12,195 bases of DNA from Actinomycetota bacterium (lineage in GTDB: Bacteria > Actinomycetota > Actinomycetes > Nanopelagicales > Nanopelagicaceae). The stretch covers positions 1 through 12,195 of the forward strand of contig WLIM01000015.1 in assembly GCA_009702205.1 (NCBI GenBank), given 5' to 3'. The notes under the pieces were generated by a model. It was not told the origin of the DNA. It worked only from the letters and a program-made list of their open reading frames with translations, and did no database searches. Positions 1 through 5,623 of the stretch are shown here, in pieces. How positions within the stretch are numbered: position 1 is the first letter of the stretch; every line of letters starts with the position of its first letter. The translations under genes were made by a program, and so were the position numbers.

Positions 1-764
1 AATTTAATGGCGTAAATAAAACAGGTGCAACAACTAGTTGCAAAGTAGATCACTCTGCTTGGTATGTAGATGCACGCGGTTATGGTGCGCGTGCAAAATT
101 AGTAGAGAAGTATCGGCTCGGTGGAATTTCCGAGTGGGAGATTGGTTACGGTGATAACTTGGCTATTGAAGAAGTTAAGAAAGTCGCAATCGCAATGGGC
201 CAAGATAAAGTTGTAGGTGAAGTAAGTTCTAGTGTTGATAATTTACTTTATGGCGAAAGCGCGGCCTTCAACGGGACTTTTAAATTGGCTGATGGTCGAC
301 CGGTTTCAGGTGTTCCGGTATATATGGACATAAAGCGGAGTTCGGGAACAACTAGAAGAGCAATTGGTAGCACCGCAACTGATGGCACATTTCAAACCAG
401 AGTTTTACTTGGTGAAACTACGGATATTTCATTTTCTACAGATGAAACTTGGGATAGAACTCTTGGTCAAACGCCAAGCAAATCTATTGGCGTTTCGAGA
501 GTAATTTCCTGGAAGATTCCAGCATCCATGAAGCATGGAGTAACTTACAAAGTTACTGGACAAGTTCAACCTAGAATTGCGGGTGTGAATGTAGTTCTCG
601 ATGATGGCGCCAAAGTTGGGTCGGGAACAACTCTTGCAGATGGAACTTTTGAAATTGTTTTCACACCATCTAAAATTGGTGCAAAGCAATTTAGAATTGT
701 TACAGATGGAGAGATTAATTTTTCTAGTTCGAAGAGCGCCTTCGTATCGGTATTGGTGAGATAG
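1..764 (+). CDS. 3' part of a GH18-like glycoside hydrolase with two C-terminal Ig-like domains
   Basis: The reading frame is open from the first full codon at position 3, so this is the last 253 residues of a larger protein; a TTG inside it at 159 is not a credible start. Residues about 20-50 (WYVDARGYGARAKL, then GGISEWEIGYGD) match the closing beta-strand/helix of family 18 glycosidase barrels of the YaaH/chitinase-like type, where an Arg/Lys helix is followed by 'lgGigvWalGyed'. After this come two Ig-like or carboxypeptidase-regulatory-like beta domains, roughly residues 68-160 and 161-252. Each contains a 'G(S/T)...T..DGTF' turn (TATDGTF, TLADGTF), suggesting they are related repeats. 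The protein probably acts on peptidoglycan or another N-acetylglucosamine polymer outside the cell. The signal peptide and catalytic DxxDxE motif would lie upstream and cannot be checked. It ends 2 bases before clpS, so the two are probably co-transcribed. The GH18 assignment rests on a short stretch. Confidence 0.7.
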   Translation, partial: FNGVNKTGATTSCKVDHSAWYVDARGYGARAKLVEKYRLGGISEWEIGYGDNLAIEEVKKVAIAMGQDKVVGEVSSSVDNLLYGESAAFNGTFKLADGRPVSGVPVYMDIKRSSGTTRRAIGSTATDGTFQTRVLLGETTDISFSTDETWDRTLGQTPSKSIGVSRVISWKIPASMKHGVTYKVTGQVQPRIAGVNVVLDDGAKVGSGTTLADGTFEIVFTPSKIGAKQFRIVTDGEINFSSSKSAFVSVLVR

Positions 765-766
765 CT

Positions 767-1054
767 ATGGCTAAAACAATGGATAAAGCTGAAGTAAATA
801 TCAGCGAATTACTTGACCGACCTTGGATCACAATTGTTTGGGATGACCCAGTTAACCTAATGACTTATGTAACGCACGTATTTATAAAACTCTTTGGTTT
901 TTCGAAAGAACGTGCTCATGAATTAATGATGCAAGTCCATAACGAGGGACGGGCAGTTGTCTCAACAGGCACTCGGGAAGAGATGGAGCGCGATGTTCAA
1001 AGGCTCCATGAACATGGACTTTGGGCCACTCTCCAACGTGATGACAAAATCTGA
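767..1054 (+). CDS. clpS: ATP-dependent Clp protease adaptor ClpS
   Basis: ClpS binds proteins with bulky hydrophobic N-terminal residues and hands them to the ClpA/ClpC unfoldase for degradation by ClpP (the bacterial N-end rule) in the cytoplasm. The 95-residue product matches actinobacterial ClpS throughout: ITIVWDDPVNLMTYVTHVF (21-39) forms the binding-pocket strand and helix, LMMQVHNEG (53-61) carries the conserved pocket His58, and GLWATLQ (84-90) closes the fold. As in other actinobacterial versions, Trp25 precedes the Asp-Asp pair where the proteobacterial protein has Asn. ATG 767 lies 2 bases after the upstream stop, and the TGA shares its last A with the next start (TGATG). These tight junctions indicate one transcript and probable translational coupling. 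The N-terminal tail is short, about 17 residues before the core. Confidence 0.95.
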   Translation: MAKTMDKAEVNISELLDRPWITIVWDDPVNLMTYVTHVFIKLFGFSKERAHELMMQVHNEGRAVVSTGTREEMERDVQRLHEHGLWATLQRDDKI

Positions 1055-1605
1055 TGTCTAGCTTTGAGAAAGTTGGCGATGGTTATTCGCTAGATTTAAC
1101 GCTAGATGAAGCCCACATTCTGATCAACCTTGTTGAGCAATTACTTGAACTTCTCGGTGAGGGCGATTTTTTTCATCACTACGATTCAAGCGATCCACTT
1201 GCTCAACTTTTGGCAATGCCTTCGGAAATAGTTACGCCAGATGATCCAGTTCTTCTGCGATTGCTTCCAAATGCCTATGCCGATCCAGAAGCGGCGTCAG
1301 ATTTTCGCAGATATACCGAACCGCAACTACGTGGTGCTAAACAGAAAAATTTGCGACTTGTTCGCGAAGAGTTAACTATTTTGGTCGATGAAAATCATGG
1401 TGGAGTCATTGAAGATCTTAATGCTGATATTTGGCTCAAAGCGCTAAATGATTTAAGAATAGCGCTCTCCGTCCGATTAGAAATTTCAGAAGATAGTTTT
1501 GATAAATTTGAATTATTGCCTGATGAAGATCCCCAGAAGCCGGTTTATGCGGTCTATTTCTGGTTAGGTTGGTTGCAAGAGAATTTGTTAGGCTTACTAA
1601 CATGA
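1054..1605 (+). CDS. DUF2017 family protein
   Basis: This 183-residue protein of unknown function belongs to the DUF2017 family, which in actinobacteria sits between clpS and the JAMM peptidase gene (the position of Rv1332 in Mycobacterium tuberculosis). It has no signal peptide or membrane helix, so it should be cytoplasmic. Visible family features are an N-terminal 'F.....GY.LDLT.DEA..L..LVEQL' segment, a 'DDPVLLRLLPNAYAD' motif (about 69-83), then FRRYTEPQLRGAKQ (94-107) and a C-terminal region ending YFWLGWLQENLL. Acidic residues are frequent and the fold is probably mostly helical. Its start overlaps the clpS stop by 1 base and its stop overlaps the mec start (ATGA), so it is embedded in the operon. 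The conserved neighbourhood suggests a link to ClpS proteolysis or to cysteine/CysO metabolism, but nothing in the sequence shows which. Confidence 0.85.
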   Translation: MSSFEKVGDGYSLDLTLDEAHILINLVEQLLELLGEGDFFHHYDSSDPLAQLLAMPSEIVTPDDPVLLRLLPNAYADPEAASDFRRYTEPQLRGAKQKNLRLVREELTILVDENHGGVIEDLNADIWLKALNDLRIALSVRLEISEDSFDKFELLPDEDPQKPVYAVYFWLGWLQENLLGLLT

Positions 1606-2024
1606 CGCTTCGAATTACTTCAAAACATGTTGAGGCAATTCTCGAACAATCTCGCGCCGAATATCCAGATGAATGCTGTGGTGTAATTCTTGGGCCAGAG
1701 GGTAAGGATCTTGCACAAATTCTTAAGCCGATGATAAATGCGGCCCACTCGCCAACTTTTTATGAGTTTGATTCCAAGGATCTGCTATCGCTCTATCGTG
1801 AGCTTGATGATAATTCCCAAGAAATAGTTGTGGTTTATCACTCGCATACCGAGACCGAGGCCTATCCATCTCGAACCGATATTTCTTACGCTTCAGAACC
1901 AAATGCGCATTACGTATTAGTTTCTACCCGCAAAGAGATTGCACCTGAGAATGAATTTCGTTCATATCGAATTATTGATGGGGTCGTAAGCGAAGAAGAC
2001 GTCGAGATCGTAGATTCACTCTAA
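1602..2024 (+). CDS. mec: JAMM/MPN zinc peptidase, CysO-cysteine hydrolase Mec
   Basis: Mec is a zinc isopeptidase-like enzyme that cleaves the CysO-cysteine adduct to release free cysteine and regenerate CysO. The product of 140 residues carries the full JAMM signature: Glu24 in PDECCGVILG, then HSH (80-82), Ser90 and Asp93 in the spacing H-x-H-x7-S-x2-D. His80, His82 and Asp93 should bind zinc and Glu24 should act as the catalytic base. The chosen start, ATG 1602, overlaps the DUF2017 stop as ATGA, the usual coupling arrangement, and yields MTLRIT. A longer in-frame start at TTG 1569 would add 11 residues inside the upstream gene and is unlikely. cysO follows after 37 bases and cysM after that, so enzyme, carrier and synthase sit together. 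The assignment to Mec rather than a generic JAMM protein comes from that context. Confidence 0.92.
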   Translation: MTLRITSKHVEAILEQSRAEYPDECCGVILGPEGKDLAQILKPMINAAHSPTFYEFDSKDLLSLYRELDDNSQEIVVVYHSHTETEAYPSRTDISYASEPNAHYVLVSTRKEIAPENEFRSYRIIDGVVSEEDVEIVDSL

Positions 2025-2045
2025 TTGGCGTGTAAGGCGTACTTC

Positions 2046-2051
2046 TAGGAT
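2046..2051 (+). promoter_or_regulatory. Possible -10 element for cysO-cysM
   Basis: TAGGAT lies 10 bases before the cysO ATG in the only real gap (37 bases) of the clpS-cysM run. Transcription would begin about 4 bases before the start codon, leaving almost no leader, and no Shine-Dalgarno sequence is visible. A weak -35 candidate, TTGGCG at 2025-2030, has a short 15-base spacer. If real, cysO-cysM could be transcribed independently of clpS-mec. Confidence 0.4.
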
Positions 2052-2061
2052 ACTTAGCCCC

Positions 2062-2346
2062 ATGTCTGCGCCAACAATTGAAGTTCGTATCCCAACAATT
2101 CTTCGCCCATTTACTAAAGGTGAAAAAGTTGTTTCAGTCGAAGCTACAAACTTAGCTGAATTAATTAGTGCCCTCGATGCTAACTACACCGGACTTGGTG
2201 AGCGCTTACTTGAAAATGGCGAACTGCGCCGATTTATTAATATTTATATAAACGATGAAGATGTTCGTTTCATGGGATCACTTACTGCCTCGCTTAAAGC
2301 TGGTGATTCAGTAACAATTTTGCCTGCCGTAGCTGGCGGTTGCTAG
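2062..2346 (+). CDS. cysO: Sulfur carrier protein CysO (ubiquitin-like, MoaD/ThiS family)
   Basis: CysO is a small beta-grasp sulfur carrier. Its C-terminal Gly-Gly is activated to a thiocarboxylate that donates sulfide to the aminoacrylate formed by CysM from O-phosphoserine. The 94-residue product has the actinobacterial CysO signature: VRIPTILRPFT (8-18), INIYINDEDVRF (59-70) and VTILPAVAGG (84-93). The oddity is the end: codons GGC GGT TGC TAG give Gly92-Gly93-Cys94, one residue beyond the functional di-glycine. M. tuberculosis CysO ends at Gly-Gly, as I recall. A residue after Gly-Gly has to be removed before activation, and Mec two positions upstream is the obvious candidate. The stop codon overlaps the GTG start of cysM by 1 base. 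Confidence 0.95.
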   Translation: MSAPTIEVRIPTILRPFTKGEKVVSVEATNLAELISALDANYTGLGERLLENGELRRFINIYINDEDVRFMGSLTASLKAGDSVTILPAVAGGC

Positions 2347-3305
2347 TGACAAGATACGAATCACTAGAAGCATCACTTGGTCACACCCCTTTAATCGGTC
2401 TACCAAAACTTTCACCAAAAGCACAAGCAGGTAAACCAGCTGTAAGACTCTGGGCAAAATTAGAAGATCGAAATCCAACTGGATCAATTAAAGATCGCAC
2501 AGCAATTGCGATGATTGATGATGCTGAGAAAACTGGAAAATTAAAACCTGGTGCAACAATTTTAGAGCCGACGAGTGGCAACACTGGAATATCACTTGCG
2601 ATGGTTGCGAAAGTGCGCGGTTATAAATTAATTTGTGTGATGCCAGAAAATACAAGTATCGAGCGTACGCAAATCCTCGAAATGTGGGGAGCAAAGATTA
2701 TTTATTCACCAGCCGCTGGTGGATCAAATGAAGCAGTACGAGTGGCAAAAGAACTCGCAGCCGAAAATCCAGATTGGGTATTTTTATATCAATATGGAAA
2801 TCCGGCTAATACCTTGGCTCATTACACGACTACAGGTCCAGAAATTTATGAAGATTTACCAACTGTTACACACTTTGTTGCAGGACTTGGCACAACCGGT
2901 ACTTTGATGGGCGCTGGAAAATATTTGCGCGAGAAGAATCCAAATATTTCAGTAATAGCTGCTGAACCACGTTATGGCGAAGTTGTTTATGGTCTACGTA
3001 ATTTAGATGCCGGATTCGTTCCAGAACTTTATGATGCTTCGGTTATAACTCGTAGATTTTCTGTTGGCGCACAAGACTCGGTTCGCAGAGTAAAAGAGCT
3101 ATTAGAAGTCGAAGGAATTTTTGCAGGAATTTCAACAGGTGCAATTCTGCATGCAGCGCTCGGAGTAGCGAAAGAATGCGTGGACGCGGGAGTCGGCGCC
3201 GACATCGCTTTCATTGTGTGTGATGGTGGGTGGAAGTATTTGTCTACTGGTGTCTATGGAAAAGATGGTGATCCAGAAGTCCTAGATGGACAACTCTGGG
3301 CATAA
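2346..3305 (+). CDS. cysM: CysO-dependent, O-phosphoserine-type cysteine synthase CysM
   Basis: This PLP enzyme condenses O-phosphoserine with CysO thiocarboxylate to give CysO-cysteine. With the start at GTG 2346 the product has 319 residues and begins MTRYESL, matching the N-terminus of M. tuberculosis CysM; an in-frame TTG at 2340 would lie inside cysO and add two residues. Lys49 in NPTGSIKDR should hold PLP, TSGNTG (76-81) binds the substrate carboxylate, and GLGTTGTLMG (180-189) cradles the PLP phosphate. Arg218 in VVYGLRNLD corresponds to Arg220 of the mycobacterial enzyme, which selects O-phosphoserine over O-acetylserine, so the same substrate is expected here. The C-terminus GQLWA is also conserved; that tail folds over the active site in CysM. 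Its GTG overlaps the cysO stop (TAGTG), which suggests coupled translation of carrier and synthase. Confidence 0.95.
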   Translation: MTRYESLEASLGHTPLIGLPKLSPKAQAGKPAVRLWAKLEDRNPTGSIKDRTAIAMIDDAEKTGKLKPGATILEPTSGNTGISLAMVAKVRGYKLICVMPENTSIERTQILEMWGAKIIYSPAAGGSNEAVRVAKELAAENPDWVFLYQYGNPANTLAHYTTTGPEIYEDLPTVTHFVAGLGTTGTLMGAGKYLREKNPNISVIAAEPRYGEVVYGLRNLDAGFVPELYDASVITRRFSVGAQDSVRRVKELLEVEGIFAGISTGAILHAALGVAKECVDAGVGADIAFIVCDGGWKYLSTGVYGKDGDPEVLDGQLWA

Positions 3306-3343
3306 TTAAGCTTTATTAATTCCTTATTAATTGTTAGTGCAGG

Positions 3344-3349
3344 TAGGCT
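3344..3349 (+). promoter_or_regulatory. Probable -10 element for a leaderless murI transcript
   Basis: TAGGCT is followed by 7 bases (TGGGCAT) and then the murI ATG, which places the expected transcription start at the start codon itself. No Shine-Dalgarno sequence exists in this gap. Upstream is AT-rich DNA with a 9-base direct repeat, TTATTAATT, at 3313-3321 and 3324-3332, and no recognisable -35. Confidence 0.45.
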
Positions 3350-3356
3350 TGGGCAT

Positions 3357-4166
3357 ATGTCAGCCGCAAAAGTTTCCGAAAATTCTCCTATAGGGATCTT
3401 TGATTCTGGTGTTGGCGGATTAACTGTTGCGAGATCAATTATTGATCAGCTTCCAGGTGAGTCAATTCTTTATGTTGGTGATACTGCTAGGGGCCCATAT
3501 GGTCCAAGACCATTAGCCGAGGTGAGAACTTTTGCTTTAGAAATTATGGATCAACTTGTTGAAGCTGGCGTTAAGGCAATTGTTATTGCATGTAATACTG
3601 CAAGTGCAGCAATGTTGCGTGATGCTCGCGAGCGGTATTCGATTCCGGTAATTGAAGTTATTCAACCCGCAGTTCGTAGGGCTGTTTCAGCTACTCGAAG
3701 TGGTCGAATTGGCGTAATAGGAACAAACGCAACAATTGATTCCGGAGCCTATTTAGATGCTTTTGCTGCCGCGCCACAATTGGAGATCACCTCAGTTGCC
3801 TGCCCGTTATTTGTTGAATACGTAGAACGTGGTGAAACATCTGGTACCGCGATCACAAAAGTTGCTACCGATTATTTGAAGCCATTAGTTGATAAGAAAA
3901 TAGATACTTTAGTTTTGGGTTGTACTCATTACCCATTGTTAACAGGTGTTATCTCATATGTGATGGGCAATGAAGTGACGCTCGTTTCAAGCGCAGAAGA
4001 GACTGCTAAAGATTTGTACCGAGTTCTAGTCGAAAATAACGCACTAAATACATCTGGAAATCCAACCCACAAATTTGTTTCAACTGGGGAGAGTGAAATT
4101 TTTAGCAAATTAGCTAGACGTTTCCTCGGGCCAGAAGTTACAAAAGTCGAAACGAGAATAAATTGA
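3357..4166 (+). CDS. murI: Glutamate racemase
   Basis: MurI interconverts L- and D-glutamate without a cofactor, supplying D-glutamate for the peptidoglycan stem peptide in the cytoplasm. The 269-residue product is the usual size. It shows the N-terminal IGIFDSGVGGLTV (12-24) and YVGDTARGPYG (39-49) motifs, and the two catalytic cysteines as Cys79 in ACNTASA and Cys189 in LGCTHYP, each near the middle of one half of the pseudo-symmetric enzyme. ATG 3357 is the only sensible start because the conserved region begins about 11 residues later. A 51-base gap separates it from cysM and contains a likely promoter, so murI probably starts a new transcript with rph. Its stop TGA overlaps the TTG start of rph (TTGA). 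In Mycobacterium a rhomboid gene lies between cysM and murI; it is absent here. Confidence 0.96.
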   Translation: MSAAKVSENSPIGIFDSGVGGLTVARSIIDQLPGESILYVGDTARGPYGPRPLAEVRTFALEIMDQLVEAGVKAIVIACNTASAAMLRDARERYSIPVIEVIQPAVRRAVSATRSGRIGVIGTNATIDSGAYLDAFAAAPQLEITSVACPLFVEYVERGETSGTAITKVATDYLKPLVDKKIDTLVLGCTHYPLLTGVISYVMGNEVTLVSSAEETAKDLYRVLVENNALNTSGNPTHKFVSTGESEIFSKLARRFLGPEVTKVETRIN

Positions 4167-4882
4167 GAATAGATGGCAGAGCTCCAGACCAACTTCGCGA
4201 AATTAAGTTCACTAGAAATTGGTTGAACAATGCTGAAGGTTCAGTTTTAGTTGAATTTGGTAACACACGAGTTCTTTGCGTGGCTTCATTTACACCTGGC
4301 GTCCCACGTTGGTTGGTCGGTAAAGGTGGTGGATGGGTAACGAGTGAATATGCAATGTTGCCCCGTGCTACGCATACCCGTTCAGATCGTGAGAGCGTTA
4401 AGGGAAAACTTGGGGGACGGACACAAGAAATTTCTCGACTCGTTGGCCGCTCACTTCGCGCGGTAGTGGACACTGCTGCCTTAGGTGAAAACACAATTGT
4501 TATTGATTGCGATGTATTGCAAGCCGATGGTGGAACAAGAACTGCAGCAATTACAGGTGCATACGTTGCGCTGCAAGATGCAATTACTTGGGCGAAATCA
4601 AAGGGTCATATTCCCGCGACAAGAAACCCAATTACTCAAGGCGTTTCAGCAGTTAGCGTTGGAATTATTGGTGGAGTCCCGATGCTTGATCTTTGCTATG
4701 AAGAAGATGTAACTGCAGATACTGATATGAATATTGTCTGCACTGCAGATGGAAACTTTGTTGAAGTTCAAGGTACTGCAGAAGGCAAACCATTTGATAG
4801 AGCACTTCTTAATTCACTACTTGATCTGGGCACTGCAGGTTGTAGTCAGTTGGCTAAGCTGCAGCAAATCGCACTTAATTGA
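4163..4882 (+). CDS. rph: Ribonuclease PH
   Basis: RNase PH is a phosphorolytic 3'-5' exoribonuclease that trims tRNA precursors and other RNAs, working as a hexameric ring. The 239-residue product is family length and begins MRIDGRAPDQLR, the expected N-terminus, which fixes the start at TTG 4163; this codon overlaps the murI stop by 4 bases. The nearby ATG at 4173 is out of frame. Conserved elements are GSVLVEFGNTRVLC (26-39), GGRTQEISRLVGRSLR (84-99, with Arg86), DCDVLQADGGTR (115-126, the phosphate-binding GGTR) and LDLCYEED (175-182) with acidic residues for metal. Translation probably depends on ribosomes finishing murI, since no separate Shine-Dalgarno site stands out. rdgB follows after 30 bases, as in Mycobacterium, although the gene for a metallo-hydrolase that often separates murI from rph is missing. 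Confidence 0.96.
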   Translation: MRIDGRAPDQLREIKFTRNWLNNAEGSVLVEFGNTRVLCVASFTPGVPRWLVGKGGGWVTSEYAMLPRATHTRSDRESVKGKLGGRTQEISRLVGRSLRAVVDTAALGENTIVIDCDVLQADGGTRTAAITGAYVALQDAITWAKSKGHIPATRNPITQGVSAVSVGIIGGVPMLDLCYEEDVTADTDMNIVCTADGNFVEVQGTAEGKPFDRALLNSLLDLGTAGCSQLAKLQQIALN

Positions 4883-4912
4883 ATTTAGTTAAAGTTAGGT
4901 AACTCCATACTT

Positions 4913-5527
4913 GTGCGAAAAATAGTTCTTGCCACACAAAACCGTGGGAAAATTGCGGAATTTGAGAGGCTACTTGCCGAATTTGCTTCCGATATCGAAG
5001 TTTTAGGTCTAAAAGATTTTCCAAACCTGCCGGATATCGAAGAGACTGGCGATAGTTTTAAAGCGAACGCTTTACTGAAAGCGCGTGGAGTCTGTGAATT
5101 TACAAATTTACCTGCATTGGCTGATGACAGTGGACTTTGTATTGATTATCTAAATGGTGATCCAGGAATTTTTTCTGCTAGATGGTCAGGTGTTCATGGC
5201 GATGACTTTGCGAATATCCAAAAAGTTTTACAGCAGTTAGATGGAATAGCGCAAGGAGCAAGAAGTGCGCACTTCGTATGTGAAGTCGCATTAGTCTTTC
5301 CACCAGATCATCGATCGGCAAATCTTGAGGTGATAGAAAGTGGAAAACTTGATGGAGTTATCACCCTTTCGCCACGCGGGGATGCAGGATTTGGTTACGA
5401 CCCGATCTTCCAGCCAAGTGGTCAGAATTTAACCTTAGGCGAGTTTGCACACGGGGAGAAAGACAAAATTAGCCATCGTGGAATTGCGCTGCGGGCAATC
5501 GCACCAAAAATCAAAGACCTGCTCTAG
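4913..5527 (+). CDS. rdgB: Non-canonical purine NTP pyrophosphatase, RdgB/HAM1 family
   Basis: This enzyme hydrolyses dITP, ITP and XTP to the monophosphates and pyrophosphate, keeping deaminated purines out of DNA and RNA. The 204-residue product has the family motifs in order: LATQNRGKIAEF (6-17, nucleotide/phosphate binding), ETGDSFKANA (44-53), ADDSGL (70-75, with the catalytic/metal aspartates), PGIFSARWSG (84-93), GFGYDPIF (159-166, base pocket) and EKDKISHRG (182-190). The start is GTG 4913, giving MRKIVLATQN with the motif at its usual distance from the N-terminus. The 30-base gap after rph contains TAGGTA and TAACTC boxes but no convincing promoter and no Shine-Dalgarno sequence, so it is probably read together with murI-rph or from a near-leaderless start. 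No terminator hairpin is apparent after its stop. Confidence 0.95.
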   Translation: MRKIVLATQNRGKIAEFERLLAEFASDIEVLGLKDFPNLPDIEETGDSFKANALLKARGVCEFTNLPALADDSGLCIDYLNGDPGIFSARWSGVHGDDFANIQKVLQQLDGIAQGARSAHFVCEVALVFPPDHRSANLEVIESGKLDGVITLSPRGDAGFGYDPIFQPSGQNLTLGEFAHGEKDKISHRGIALRAIAPKIKDLL

Positions 5528-5564
5528 TTTTACAATTTTTTAAGGGATTTATAAGGGCCTGGGG

Positions 5565-5570
5565 TATCCT
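5565..5570 (+). promoter_or_regulatory. Probable -10 element for the Lys/Ala-rich membrane protein gene
   Basis: TATCCT lies about 54 bases before the GTG start, which leaves a leader of roughly 45 bases including a good ribosome binding site. No standard -35 is present. The -35 position holds the first of two TAAGGG copies (5541-5546 and 5552-5557) spaced 11 bases apart. Confidence 0.4.
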
Positions 5571-5610
5571 TTAGCTATTGAATTTTGAACCTAGATTTCA
5601 AATACAAACC

Positions 5611-5616
5611 AAGGAG
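5611..5616 (+). promoter_or_regulatory. Ribosome binding site that fixes the GTG 5624 start
   Basis: AAGGAG sits 7 bases before GTG 5624, which is ideal spacing. It rules out the in-frame TTG at 5585, which would start upstream of this site and add 13 residues unrelated to the Lys/Ala repeat. Confidence 0.8.
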
Positions 5617-5623
5617 CACAACT

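Noticed and set aside
1569..1601. Upstream TTG start for mec
   Set aside because: It would extend 11 residues into the DUF2017 gene. ATG 1602 in an ATGA overlap gives the normal N-terminus.
3313..3332. TTATTAATT direct repeat as a terminator after cysM
   Set aside because: It does not form a GC-rich hairpin followed by a T run; it is better read as AT-rich promoter DNA before murI.
4138..4494. Minus-strand open frame of 118 codons across the murI-rph junction
   Set aside because: It lies wholly antisense to two well-conserved enzymes and has no recognisable motifs.
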